Shown: positions 46,601 through 59,292, counted from the first letter of the stretch. The stretch: DNA of 64,000 bases from Taxillus chinensis (GCA_023512835.1 CM042086.1:11622809-11686808); one strand, 5' to 3'. Program-made: numbers and translations. Notes: generated by a model from the letters alone, not told the origin.

Positions 46601-49600
46601 TCCAACTAGTGAAGATACAGCGATCACTGGGTTGAGGCCAATAATTGTGACTTAAAAGCCATGGATGTAAAAGAATAAGCATAATGAATTTAATGCCAAC
46701 TTTCAAACTTGGCCTATTTGAAAGTTTTAAAGCATTTATTTAGCTTTGTATGATTGATAGTTAAATTGAATTATTGTTTTTTATGGAATTGATGAAAAAT
46801 TTAAAGTTGAACAATTAGACATTTAAATTTGCCATTTTTTAATAAATGAATCGGTGGCTCATTCACAAGCAATTGAATTAATGGGCTGTTTCTTTACGAT
46901 CAAACAAGATAACATAGTATTCATTAACATTTTTCTCAAGCATGTTCATTAACATTAATAAATTGATTAATAAATTGTTTGCAAACACTAATGAACTCAA
47001 GCTTGTTTTGGTTCATTTGCTAAGCTCTAAAACTCATGATTCGGCCTCACTCAGTTTATATATAACCCTAAGGGCCTTACTATATGTTTTAAAAAGCGTG
47101 GGAGGGGATTTGAAGCGAAAGTATTTAAATTTTCTCTTCAAATCTTTGTTTGTAAGATTTTAATACAGAAGATAAAGAAAAAGGGAAATAAAAAAGAAGT
47201 ATGGCATACTTTCTCTCTAAAATTTTCTGTTCAATGTTAGGAAGATTTGGACAAAAAGAAAAATATCATTTGATTAAAATAATTTGTATTCCAATAATGT
47301 CCCCTTAAAATACATATTATTACAGGCAATTTAGTAATATAGATATTTAAATTTTATTTTGCTTTCTTTTCTTTCCTACTTACAAAGAAGAGGAAAGATA
47401 ATAAAATTTATTTTCTTCTTTAAGCCTACAAAAAAATGGAAGATAAACTTATTTTTCCTTTTATTTTCTCACATTGAATTTAAAATCTCATTTCTTTATT
47501 TCTCTCCAAACTTACAAACATTGCATAAATATGACATATCTGGCATTTACTAGACCAAAAATAAAATATTTATTGAAATTAAATTCTACAGCAAAAAAAC
47601 TAGACATGATAAGGAAATCGGACAAGTAAATTGGCTAACCAAAGTGGTCAGAAATCTGACATCATGCAACATGACTAGAGCCTCAAGTTCATATCATTAC
47701 TGTGTCTATGGAAGCTGACAGATGATACCAACAAAAACAGTCAGGTCACCCAATAACTGCAGTATTGCACTTCACTAAGACAGCATAGTAAAGTAATGTA
47801 ACAGAAACGCTGCAGATGAGCAGATACTAGATTGGAAAGAGAAAATATATTAAATCAAAATTCTATAGTATTTTTAAAGATAAAAAATAAAATTAAAAAT
47901 TTGACATGGTAAAATACACTTATTTACATTTTTTATCTCTATATTCTTACAAATTTTGATTTTCGATACAACCATTTTTTACCAAACATAAATATAAGCC
48001 CCATGAACAAGTTTGAAAGATTACACTAAAGTTTCAAGATATATTTTGTTTATTGAAAATTTCATGTAGGACCCCTAATCTCTACATCTATGTAGAGTTT
48101 ATGCGTTTCTTTGAATACAATATCTCTTGAAATTTAATATCTTTTTGGGCTCAAAGGTCTGCACATAAAAATATTAACATCATTGAAGTAACAAATGATC
48201 CAAAATAATGTATCGCGCTATTAGAGCATGTTTGGTAGCTAAATTTAAAAATAATTTTCGGTATTTAAAAGCTGAAAATAATAGGTCCGACCTTATAATT
48301 TTTTGTTTGGCATCTGTTTTCGTTTTTCGTTTTCTAATTCGTTTACTATATAATTTGTGCTCAAATACGCAAAAATGAAAACAACAATTCGGTGTTTTTA
48401 ACCGGTATTCGCGTGTTCTCCGTCTAACGCAGTGACGTTCCTGTCTGACGAAACCCTCTCCCACGGCCATGGTACCTCGCCCGCACACCCCACCTCTACG
48501 CCAAGCTGCTCCCACTCCCTCACGCCCTCGCCTCCTGGACGATCGCAACATCTGGTGGAGCCACTACAACTACAGGTGCAAGAGCTTCAAATGTCTAGAG
48601 GGCAACTCCACCCATGACTAAAAGGGCTTCAACAAGTGCACCAGCTACTTCGACCTCAAAAGCCACGAGTCTCCGAGGTGGGTCCAATGGGACTGGGCAG
48701 TGAGGCCGGCGAGAGAGATCCACATCGGGGTGGACTTCAGCATGGTGAGGGGGCCGTTTACGACGTGGATGAGGGGGTACAACATGATGGTGGTGACAAC
48801 GAGCATCAACCTGGGAGCTCTGTTATGCAAGACGATCACACAGAGGGTTGGTGGCCGGTGGCCCTGTTGTCTTTCTTCAACAACACCATGGATTTGATAT
48901 AGGATGGATGGATCGACTCGACACTCATTAGAAATATCAGAGGGAGAGAGATGATTTATAAATAAAACTCCAGTGAAAATAGTCACCAAACACAAAATCA
49001 CAATTGAATTCAGATAAAAAACTGTATTGGGTACACAAATTTGGAAACAATTGAAAATCGATTTTAAAGAACAAAAAAAAACGTCATGCCAAACATACCC
49101 TTCGGGAGTTGGACCATTGAGGCCATAATATTAGTTACTGTAGCAATATAGGACTTAACCAAAGCATATGTGTGTGTGCGCCTCTAATCCATCCTATTCT
49201 TTCTTGTTACATTTTATCAAACCGCTTCATTTTATATTTTTTAAAAAAATCTAAAGGACATAACCTAAACGAGGGATTCAAAATCCCATCTCTGCACATA
49301 CCCTACACAAACTTATATCTCATAATTCATCTTATATTACCCAAACTCAACCAATAATCATTATCCTACAAATCTAAGATTCAAGCTATTACCTCCCCAC
49401 ATCATCCTAGGATCCATGATTCACCAAGTGCTCTCCATTAATCAGAGTCGTCTAGGGTATAACCAATATTTATAACATAGTTAACGAAACAAAGAAAGCT
49501 CCAAATTAGAACTTGTATCTCTCAATCTTCAATGACCTCTAGCTGTAGATCTCACTTTCATAAGTAGAAATGTAGAATTTCTTGTATAGAGTTGAATTAT

Positions 49601-51581
49601 TTTTTCTACCCTACAAAACTTTTAAAGACAGTCTGACATGAACGAAATCAATGTGATAATCAAATATATATGCAAGTTGATTATACAGTAATCATCAAAA
49701 AGGAAGTTATTAATCATAAAAATTAAAAAAAAAAAAAGACAAAAAAGACAAAATGGTTCTGAAAGAAAAGTAAAATGGACAATAATATATGTTAAGAGTC
49801 CAAGAAAACTTGTGTACCTATGCTCTCTTGAAATTGGAGTATGGCTAACTATTGAAGGAGATCCCTGAGAAGAGATAATTTCCTCACCATCTCCAGGGGA
49901 GCTAAATGATTGTGCTAGAGAGAAAATAAAAGTCAAACTTAGAAGGTAATCAGAAAGCATAACAAAAAAGAAACACTGAAAATTTAAGCAAAGAAAACAT
50001 TTTCATAGAGATGATTAAAAACAATGACAAACCAGGTGCAGAGTGACGGGGTCTGGGGAGGAGTTAGGCACACAGACCAATATGGACAGCTTTCCCCACA
50101 ATTAATTTAATTGCAAGAGATCTGTCCGCAACTCGGACCCATTACAGGTTTGAGATGAACATTAAATAGAAATAAAAAATAAAAAACGAAAGAAATAGAT
50201 TTAAAAAAACATAAATGCATACCAGAGCTATACTCAACCTCTTCCTGCACCAGGATTTGACCTGTAGAACTCATCTCTTGCCTTTTCTGAATCCTCTCTT
50301 CATCATCCTGAAGCTCCTGTTGACGAATGCGTATTTTTGCCTCTATAACTCTTTGTTCTTCCTATCATGCAATGAATCCAAATAAATGCTAGAGCAGTCA
50401 TGATTTAGAGGGGAAGAGGGGAGTAAGCAAAAAAAAAAAAAACAGTAAGATATTGAAACGGAAAAAATTACAATTTGCTCCATGCCCTTTTCCTCCTTTG
50501 ACTTCACACCCCGATACTCCACAGCATAGTTTGTTGTCTTACAAAATGGACACCTGATAACGTTAAGTATGACAAGAATAGAACTTAACGAACAATCTAA
50601 TATGTGAATGTTAGAATACATAGTAGGGTATCAGAGGCCAAGATTACTGGGTAGGACGAGCTGAACAAGGTGTCTTCATCTGCAAAAAACACTCTGAACA
50701 AAAAAGAAGAATCATAAGCATCCCAAAACTTTCCATATAACCCTTGATGATTTCGGAAGATACCAAACAAATACCTGTGCAAATTCCTTTCAGACAACAT
50801 CTTGAGCGGTTGAGACTTGGATAGAACTACACAAATAAATTTTGAAAAAAATAGCCTGTAAGCACAAATTAAAACTACCACACCATAAAACCACGGAACC
50901 AAACTTTTTGGCCCCATGATTTCTGCTTTTTCTGGGTTCTTTTGTGAAAAAACCACAGCAAAACAACACAAGCGAGCATTCTACAAGAAATTCCATTGCT
51001 AAATTGGTTTAGCTTGAGTTTCTCCTTTCCCTCCTAATTATATCCTTTAGTCAGCATTCTGCGATAAATTTCAACATCTAAAAGCAAAAAGGTTTCAAAA
51101 ATTAATGACTCATTATTTGGCATTACTGAAAGTAATTTTCTACTTTTGATGCCAAAAGGGTTCAGCTATTGAAAGCAACAAAAGTACAATGGAATTGTCA
51201 AATTCAATAGAACCTTAAGAACAACAAAACGGAAAGAGTAACTTCCAATCTATCAACCTATTCTATTCTATGTGTTCTAACAATAACGAATGGATGAAAC
51301 AAATAATATAAATTCAAAAATTTAGAAGGAAAAAAAAAAGACATGGAAAAACAAAGAAAGAAATATGATAGCAAATTGTGGGTACAGACCAAAAAGCAAA
51401 TTGGACACTCTTCGAGATCAAAGCCGCTTTCATCGTCCCCCGGGTAGCAAGGAGCGAGCTTAGAGTCAAGAATGAGCCTTTTAAGCTTCTTATGATCCAC
51501 ATCCTTGTGCTGGTACAGACCCTGAGGTCTTGTATACTTCTCGTCCACCACCTGTCGCCGTCTCCCCAGCTTATTTCCCAT
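42978..51581 (-). CDS. DA2: DA2-type RING E3 ubiquitin ligase (GW2 homologue), eight exons
   Basis: This 399-aa RING E3 ligase is the homologue of Arabidopsis DA2 and rice GW2, which limit organ and seed size through DA1-family targets. Minus-strand exons: 51581-51390, 50826-50775, 50693-50648, 50553-50472, 50361-50223, 49914-49818, 45317-45251 and 43502-42978 (1200 nt, phases all consistent). [20 protein letters not shown] at the N-terminus is the family signature. The RING runs from ECPICF (C59, C62) through [13 protein letters not shown] (C74, C75, C80, C83) to QCPFCK (C98, C101). A charged helix follows ([20 protein letters not shown]), then [18 protein letters not shown], and the C-terminal [13 protein letters not shown] start four codons upstream (51593) is possible, but family members begin at MGNK. 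Intron 6 is 4.5 kb and carries an antisense pseudogene. Identity is secure. Confidence 0.95.
43600..43630. repeat. Poly-A tract in DA2 intron 7
   Basis: An A run of about 28 bases on the plus strand. No target-site duplication was recognised around it. Confidence 0.85.
45105..45215. repeat. Short tandem words in DA2 intron 7
   Basis: The word acagtttatgattaatacgt is present three times in partial form, at about 45112, 45177 and 45198. The remainder of intron 7 (43503-45250) shows nothing coding. Confidence 0.75.
45760..45910. repeat. Diverged dispersed repeat, copy A
   Basis: The stretch with gattgcttgtgcggagaagcat, ending tattatgaatttaataata, resembles 55330-55450 (attgcttgcgcagagaggcat, ending tattttgaatttaataata). 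The two share order and spacing but are diverged. It lies in DA2 intron 6. Confidence 0.5.
48440..48960 (+). pseudogene. Methyltransferase-like pseudogene (At1g29790-like) antisense in DA2 intron 6
   Basis: GC-rich DNA inside AT-rich intron 6, on the strand opposite to DA2. Recognisable pieces appear in order: [17 protein letters not shown], a stop in 'THD-stop-KGF', [51 protein letters not shown], then after a frameshift FFNNTMDLI and DGWIDSTLI. This order matches plant DUF/PMT-like SAM-dependent methyltransferases (GLDFSxGTGTFAARM, TTxxNLGAPFNE, PFFDNTMDLIHT, DGWID). The SAM-binding GTGT is damaged (VRGPF). The absence of introns and higher GC suggest insertion of an intronless gene copy that then decayed. 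Family assignment is good; the precise member is uncertain. Confidence 0.7.
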
Positions 51582-52088
51582 CACAATTCTCAAGGGGCCT
51601 TACTCAACTCGCACTCCACGACAAATCAAGCAGCAATTGCCAAATCAAATGCAAGAACCCACCACCCGCATGACCAGTTCACAGGCAATTGCGTCAACGG
51701 AATCGAGGGGCAATTGCATCACATCGAAACCCTATTTCTCGTATCGCGAAATACAAGAACACACCTCCCCCTCCCCCCCTCAACGAAGCCTCCACGCTCC
51801 CATCGACGACAGTTGGAATTGGGGTCAAGACTCAAGACAGGCACACCCACACTACGCGGCCTGCAGACAAAGAAACCTAAATCAAAAACACAAAACACGA
51901 GCGAGATATCCGAAACATGGAATCAAGTATCAACCAATCGCACAGGAAAATTAGGCACCTCGGCACGGACAACGGCGAGGAGGCAGTCCATCAGATGCCC
52001 CGGAATGAGGTTTTACGAACAATCCGCGACAAGGGGGGTCGCGAATTAGATGGGAAATGAAAGGAGTTGCGGATGCGAGCTCTGCAAC

Positions 52089-52090
<2 letters not shown>

Positions 52091-52123
<33 letters not shown>

Positions 52124-52375
52124 ACACTATCAGATGCGTCTCTGCTCACTCTGATACCTCGTTCTGGTTGTGGTAGAATCTGATAATTGCTTGGAGAATT
52201 ATTTAAAAAAAGGCAAAATTTGTTGTTTGGTCTCTTCTTTCTTTCTCTCTCTATCTAATCCCTGGAGGGAGGAGAGAGAGGAGAGGAGGAGAGAGAGGAG
52301 AGAGAGAAAGAAAGAAATAGTCTAGAGAGAGAGGAGAGAAGAGCGGAGAGCGAGCGAGCGAGAGAGAGAGATGGT
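52091..52375. promoter_or_regulatory. GA-rich tracts in the DA2 5' region
   Basis: A (GA)n run at about 52092-52120 and irregular GA-rich sequence at 52262-52372 lie 510-790 bases upstream of the DA2 ATG. GA/CT tracts (bound by BBR/BPC-type GAGA factors in plants) are common near plant promoters and 5' UTRs. A transcription start is expected nearby, but its position is not fixed. Confidence 0.45.
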
Positions 52376-55300
52376 AGCAAAGGCCAAAGCGCAGGAGGGG
52401 TTGGAAGGCGCAGGCGTCCAGGCAATGGAGTCGTAGAGCCGGAAAGAATAATACAGGTGCTTTTTTACAGAAAAACCACGCGCCGTTTCAACGCGTGCCA
52501 AGCCTTTGACATTCAATAATAATTCTTATTATTTTATTAATTTTAATTTTTAACCGAATTCAGTCATAATTTTTAACAATTATTATTATTTTATTGTTTT
52601 AAATTTTTAAGTCAAAAATACCACATATCAATCTTAAATTATATTTTAATCCTTTTTATATATTAATTATCGATTTATGAATTTATAACACATTAATATC
52701 TAGCTATTAATACAATTAACTCATCCCTAAAAAAAAATTCCTTTTTTTATAGCCCATTTATTATTTTATGGTCTATATGTGTTGAGTGGGTGGGGGTGCG
52801 TGGTTTTAGACTTAGAGAACGATGTTTCATTCCCAATGCCATATCTATTTTGTGTACTTGAAAAACCTTTATATTTAAAAAAAAAATCATATACAACAAT
52901 ATAGTAAATTCGTTCATTTATATCTATGGCATTAGGTTGTGATGGTTTGGTACTTTATAGTAGCGAATATTTGATAGACTTGTTTAATTAATAACGTATG
53001 TACTGCTTGAACTTAATTGACATTACTTAGATTAGATGGATGACCTTTTTGTTTATAATGTTAGATTTTGGGCTATATGATTGTCACGTGTAAAAATTAA
53101 TTGTTTATTATAAGCTTAACATGCTATTGTTTCACTGGATTTTGTTAGCCATACAAATTTAAAATTGAAAAATACTCACCTTTGCGACTTATAAATGTGA
53201 ATATTGTCTATCAATATGATTTTTTGTTTTCTTTAAACTTCATTTGATTTATCAACGCTCTGATTTAAAAATTAAACCTATATAAACATTAAAAAGACAA
53301 AATAACAAATGTAATTGATAATTTTACTACTAAACAATATTATATATATAATCATTGAGATATTTAAGTGATTGCTTGAATCTCAACCAATTCGCATAAA
53401 AAAAATTAAATTATATACATTTATTTGCACTGACATCATTTCTATTCCTTATTCTTTTTATTTGTTTTTTTTTTATTTTTTTTATTATTCAAATAATTTT
53501 ACGGGTGAGCATGCATTCGAGTATAACTATAATATCACTTACAAAATCTAAATGTTCATGGGTTAATATATGTCATGCTTTTAGATTTTGATTCTCAACT
53601 ATTTCATGATCTTTGTATTGAGTTATTGAGTATAATGCAACATTCTTCCACCCACCACCACGGTTGACGAAATTGAAACCACAAAATCATGGTCTCTATG
53701 AATCATCCACAAAACCACAAAAGACCCATTACCCAATTTCATGAAAGATACTTTGGCATTGACAAGCTTACAGTTAAATTAAAAAAACAACATATTATTA
53801 AGTATACATGGCTCACAATTGCTCCCGTTGGTAGGGAAACTTAATACAAAGTGCCGAACTTCCTTGGGTTTGGCCAAAGTCCAGGAAAGGAAACATCATA
53901 CCATCCCTAGTTCACATGTGCATCCGCTCACATTTATTACCTGACATACATTGTTTGACTTTTTGTTACCTGTTAGGCAATAGGCATTTCACAACCAAGC
54001 GGGTAATCAATTGTACATAATTTAATACCAAACAATTTCAACTATTTATAATTGTTCTCTCTCATTTGCAACCACAATACTACAACATGTATCCTTTCAT
54101 ATACAATGCACATGTTCACTTAAATAAACAGTGCGATAATGAACAAAGTTAAGTGGGCATGTGCATTGTGCAATAATAATAAATAAGTATGCAATAATAA
54201 ATGATGTTACATAGTGAGTTGGTGAAATTTTTTCAAATTTACGTTGAAGCTTTTTTTTCGCTAAATATAATATAACTATTTAATTAAAGCATTAACAAGG
54301 CAAATAGAAGGCTAATTAATTTTTTTAGCATGCTCACAAAGTCCACCAATTATTCAGAAACATTCATAAATAAGTGTTTAGGAACACATTTGTTGTAAAA
54401 CAAACAATTAACAAGTTAATTATAAAATCTTAAAAACTACAAAATGAACTCAAACTATAGACTTGTCACGGTGAATGTAATAACTTAATCTCATTACTGT
54501 TTAGTATATTTAAATAATTATTATATATAAATAACATAATAATAATAAAACAAATAAACACATGTTTTATTTAATAATAATTAAAATATATTTTAAAAAT
54601 ATACATTTATATGCAATAAAAAAATTATATAAATAATTAATAATATGTTCATAAATGATTTTAACAAATTATTATTCATGAATAGTATATTGACAAAAAA
54701 TATTTAAACATGAATAAAATTTTATCAAATAAAAATATTCTCAAATGTTTAATTCATTTATAACCACTTTTAATTTTAATCTCTCCGTGATTTGCCAACA
54801 TAATAATTTGAACATTCACGATAAAAAAAATAATTAGAAAAACCTTCCTACTCATAAAAGACATCCTAGCCCCCAATTTGATATCATATTCGTATTATAA
54901 CTTAATTGTACTCTCCTAACAAATGACAAACATTTACTCGGAGGCATTTTTGACCGGTGAAATGAAAATTTCAAATCAATCGAATGAATTAAAAAGCATA
55001 ACAAGCGTGAACGTTTATCAAAATTTATGAAATTTTAAAAAATATAAGATTTTTCACCATACAAATGAAATGTCATTCATATAAAAAAAATTATTTGTTA
55101 ATATTTACATCGAAACTAAACAGTTTAGAACAATTTGATTCGTGCGAACAAATTAATAGACGAGCTAAAAAAAAAAGTAAATGGGGAAAAAATTAAAATG
55201 AAGCAACATTTTATCTAGTAAAAAAGTGTAATTATCAAGATCCACGCGCTAAGCCCTTGCATTGGACATAGGTAGGCCGATAGCATAAAGCGAAGCTTTT

Positions 55301-57790
55301 GCACTACCGTCCAGGCCTGCCAGGGGAAAAAATAAAGGTGGCTCAGTGGCGTAGGGAAGGTATAGGATTGCTTGGCTTCAGAATTGCTTGCGCAGAGAGG
55401 CATTCGGATAACAGCAACGTGGTTTAGGTATTTTGAATTTAATAATATTGTCTCGCCAACATATTTATTTTATTTATTTATGAGCAACATTACACGGGTA
55501 CTTTTTATATAGTTGTTGTATTATTGTTACGTTGATATGATTTGTTTTATATTAATTTAATGGCGATGTTTTTGTACTGATTACTTGTACAGTGTATTTG
55601 CCTAATTAATTTTTTAATTTCATTTTGTTTGTTATCGGTTGAGTTATAAAATGACCTCTCGATATACTGTGCAGATGATGCAGGGTGTCGTAAATTTTCT
55701 TTAAAAAAATATATACTAACGGTAAATTTGTATATAACCATTTTCAGGTACAGTTTTTTTTAAAATTACTTTTAATTATTTAAATTTAAATTTTACGAGC
55801 TATCTAAATAAATATTTTATTTTTTAGATATATATATATATATATTACTAGTTATCTAAATAAATATTTTATTTTATCATTATATATATGTGTTTTTAAT
55901 TTTTAAGGAACACAGTTTAAAAAACACATCATTTTTAACACACATTTCTTCTCATACAAAACATAGATATTTTAAAATTTTAAAATTCAACACAAACTCT
56001 AAAATCATAAAAACAAAATATATACAAAATGTCTATTTAAAAAGAGTCTAAAACAACTGTACGTTTTTAAGTACTATACCCCTACACTAATTCCAGACGC
56101 ATCAATATAATATTTCCCATGAAATAGGTCAATATTTCAAATTGACCTACAAAAGCTGATTAAATATTTTTAATCGACTAAATGAGAAAAAAGTTTATTA
56201 CAATAATAGGTGCAATAATTAGTCAAGAATGTAAAATAATCTTATGTAAATCGGCTTTAATACTCGTTCAATATGAAAGTTTAATACGTCTACTTTAACA
56301 AATAATTAATAGTGACATAATAGTATAATAATATTAATAATTAACTTTAGTCGGACTATAACTATTATATGAGTTGAGACTTTGAGTTTTGTTGTTTAGA
56401 TTCTTATGTGTTTTTATTTTTTCATAATTTGAAATATTTATTAAAATTTGTGTTGAATTTTGAAATTTAAAAATAAATTCAATTCAAAGAAAGTAATTTT
56501 TTATAAATCAGTTCCACTAAAATTATAAGGAAAATATAACAAAATATGAATGGTCTAAATAAAAAAGTAAAAGATGAACAACTTTTTAATAACAAATTAC
56601 TAAAATTAAACTTAAATTTTAAAATAAAAAAAAATCATAATCAATTTTTTAAAACAGCCCAAACTTTGAAACACATTCACATATTAATTATATTAAATTG
56701 CTTTATAACTCAGATTGAAACAAACTTTAAGTTTGTAAAAAGCATACCAAAGAGGCCTTATAATTTATAATAAAACTCATTATTGTACCTTGGGTCGATG
56801 TTAAAAACCAAAAGCAACAAGTCTTGTAATTTGAATGACCAAACTAGTCGTCTGCCTTTATTACAAATTGTGACGTAAGTCATGCCCTGTGGCACGAGTC
56901 TCATGTTTTTACTTTTTATCAATAACTAATTAATTACCATGTTGATACGTTTTTAATTTTATATTCTATTTTCTAAAATTTTGAAGTTCCTTTTAAATTT
57001 TGAAATTTAAAATAATTTTTGATTGATTGATAATAGAATGTATCTTAAACAAGAGTATGATCTTTTTTAAAACGTGCCCCGTAAAATTTGAAAAAATAAC
57101 AATAAAATATGATGACCAAAGTAATAAAGTACAAAAAAGAAAAAAAAGGTGCTTCCGTCAAATTTAAGTTTATAAATGAAAACAGAAAGCACTTGTAAAT
57201 TAATAAAGCCCTATGTGTTTTAAAAACATAATTATGAACTTAAACATATTTAATGCTATTGGGTTTACATTGTTAGAATTTAGGAAAAAATATTTTAGAA
57301 ACGGTGTAACAAACAAGCCCAAAGATTTCTAAGAGTTTTTTTAAAATATAATTGCATAATTTTATTAGTTTTTCTTTAACATCTTCAATACTATTTTTTA
57401 TGTTTTTTTTAAATACTAAGAGTCATTTTATACCTGCAACTAAAGCACTACTATTCAATTTACTTTCACTATTATTAAATTAATGTTTTCTAATGTTAAT
57501 TTGGCTTTATTTTAATGGAAGTAATCAAATGAACCACCAGCGTTTATTTCACTATTAATGTTTAGATACCTATTGGATTTTGGACAGTGTACCTTAGTTT
57601 TATTTTATTTTTTACTTTGTTTCATTTTTATTATGCATTGTAGTATAATTATGCATAAGAAAAATATATTAATACCCTATAATAAATAAAATAAGCAGTA
57701 ATTACAAAAATAAAAATGAAATGCACAATAGTAATAATTAATATGATTATAATTATACATAATAATTAAAGTACTACAGATAAATAACAA
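52376..57790. other. Long AT-rich intergenic region
   Basis: No convincing exon was found in 5.4 kb. It is dominated by A/T homopolymers and TA tracts (for example 53341-53350 and 55829-55846). The only GC-richer island, 55230-55430, belongs to the diverged dispersed repeat. Confidence 0.6.
55240..55460. repeat. Diverged dispersed repeat, copy B
   Basis: A GC-richer island whose right half resembles 45760-45910. The left half (agatccacgcgctaagccc and following) has no counterpart in the window. It may be a retroposon remnant, but no tail or target duplication is visible. Confidence 0.4.
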
Positions 57791-57804
57791 TGAAAATTAT
57801 TTAC

Positions 57805-57918
57805 GAGACATAATCTAGTAGTAGATTGTGAGTTTGATCCCAATTCGCCATCGGGGAAGATTGGTAGGAATAATATGGGCAGATAGGATTGAAGAACATT
57901 GTTGTAAAAAAAAAAAAT
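57805..57918 (+). repeat. SINE-like remnant with A tail
   Basis: It contains gtgagtttgatccc, similar to an RNA polymerase III B box (GGTTCGANTCC), and ends after about 85 bases in a run of 13 A. The A box and target-site duplication are not clear, so this is a tentative tRNA-type SINE fragment. Confidence 0.3.
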
Positions 57919-58014
57919 CCAATTGCACCGGTGAGGGTGAGAATTTGAAAATTTGAAAATGAAAAAAATATAACATTTAAAATTTAAAACAAAAACAAAA
58001 AAGGCCCAGAAAAC

Positions 58015-58320
58015 TTAATCGGCCCATAGTCCGTTAAGTTCTTCCAGAGTTGGCAACTCCATGCTTAACAATCCATTGAACGACCAATCTCTCGACAAGC
58101 CCAATGTTCTGCTGCCTCCACAGCACCCACCCACTCCCGGCGGCCGGTTTCCCTCCGCCGCCGTCACTGATCTCCCGTTCCTCGGCGCTGTCGCTGCAGC
58201 CCCTACGACGGCGTCTTTTCCGGTGAGCCCCTGAACCACGGACTTGAAGCTCATGGGATCGGTCTCCACGTACTGCGTGGTGATGAACACCACCTTCATG
58301 GGTTTGCTGTGCGTCGCCAT
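58015..58320 (-). CDS. VQ-motif protein (VQ1/VQ10-like)
   Basis: An intronless 101-aa gene, typical of small VQ proteins. VQ proteins are nuclear or plastid cofactors that bind WRKY transcription factors. The signature FxxxVQxLTG is seen as FKSVVQGLTG at residues 25-34, preceded by PMKVVFITTQYVETDP, the leader of the VQ1/VQ10 subgroup. Behind it lies a Gly/Ala/Arg-rich linker, and the C-terminus is acidic and hydrophobic (MELPTLEELNGLWAD). The start at 58320 (MATHSKPMK) gives a length close to the Arabidopsis relatives. Two W-box cores lie 146-183 bases upstream, suggesting control by WRKY factors. The family is secure; the exact orthologue is not. Confidence 0.92.
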   Translation of the reverse strand: MATHSKPMKVVFITTQYVETDPMSFKSVVQGLTGKDAVVGAAATAPRNGRSVTAAEGNRPPGVGGCCGGSRTLGLSRDWSFNGLLSMELPTLEELNGLWAD

Positions 58321-58465
58321 ATCGGATATGTCGATCGGGTTTCGGAAAGGAGCTGATGGGGTGCCGCTGATGCGCGTTTGTTTGATGTTTTTTTTTTCTA
58401 ACTCCTGTTTCGAGCAGTTGGGAGTTGGAGGGGGGCTTCTAATATTTGGGGATGAATGGGGTCCG

Positions 58466-58503
58466 TTGACCAGGGTTGGTGGGAACGGCGCGATAGTTTG
58501 ACC
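58466..58503. promoter_or_regulatory. Pair of W-boxes upstream of the VQ gene
   Basis: TTGACC occurs at 58466-58471 and 58498-58503, about 146 and 178 bases upstream of the minus-strand VQ start. TTGAC[C/T] is the WRKY binding core. Clustered W-boxes before a WRKY-partner gene fit feedback control; binding is inferred. Confidence 0.5.
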
Positions 58504-58536
58504 GCTACCATGCAGTCAATAAGGACTTTGATTTGG

Positions 58537-58756
58537 GTCAGTCAGAGCACACGTTTGCAAAAAAAAAAAAAAAAAAAAAAGTTGGGGTGGTACGTCCACC
58601 TCCATGCATTCATTATGGGCAGACGACTATCGCGATTTTAATATCTGCCATGAAATTTGAAGGGAGTAGCTCACCCTCACCGAGAGCTATGACAGTACAC
58701 CTGTTGTTCCAGATCTAGATCTGACCTGTACGTGGGAGCAGTCAGAGCACACGTTT
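58537..58756. repeat. Poly-A tract and a short repeated word
   Basis: An A run lies at 58559-58580. The word cagtcagagcacacgtttg occurs at about 58538 and again at about 58739. Confidence 0.75.
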
Positions 58757-59147
58757 GAGGAACGTCGTATGGTGGATAAATGGTCTAAAATTTTCATGTA
58801 TTTTTAAATATATACAAACCAACCTTTATCCAGATTAATGCACGTTACAAATTAAAGCATATATACAAGATTGTATTTTGGAGGAAATTAATATAAAATG
58901 ATGCCAAGTATATATCAGTGGGATATATTATGATTTTAAAATCTTATCCTATTAATTAATGACCTCGCCTTCAAATTTATTTACGAATTTTTTGACAGAA
59001 ATTTTGTTCACAGATGCCTGTCGTCGTTCTCCTTACAGTGCAATTGGTTAATAGAATTGCTCTTAAATGGGTATCAACTGGTTACTTTCATGTCATAGCT
59101 AGCATATACCCCATGAAGGTATATATATGGCTCCAAATACTAACAAG

Positions 59148-59292
59148 TCACAAGCCTCCAGAGCCATACAATCCTCGAGGGGAGGGGTCCCTCTCCTCTC
59201 ATCAAACCCTCTAGAGAGACTCACAAGCCTCTAGAGCCATACATTCGTCGAGGGGAGGGGTCCCTTTCCTCCCACCAAACCCTCTAGAGACT
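59148..59292. repeat. 73-bp tandem duplication, GC-rich
   Basis: The unit tcacaagcctcyagagccat through accctctagaga is present twice (59148-59220 and 59221-59292), with few differences. It is unusually GC-rich for the region. Confidence 0.9.

Noticed and set aside
51378..52049. Plus-strand frame of 223 aa
   Set aside because: Antisense to DA2 exon 1 and its 5' region, of biased composition and without a family match.
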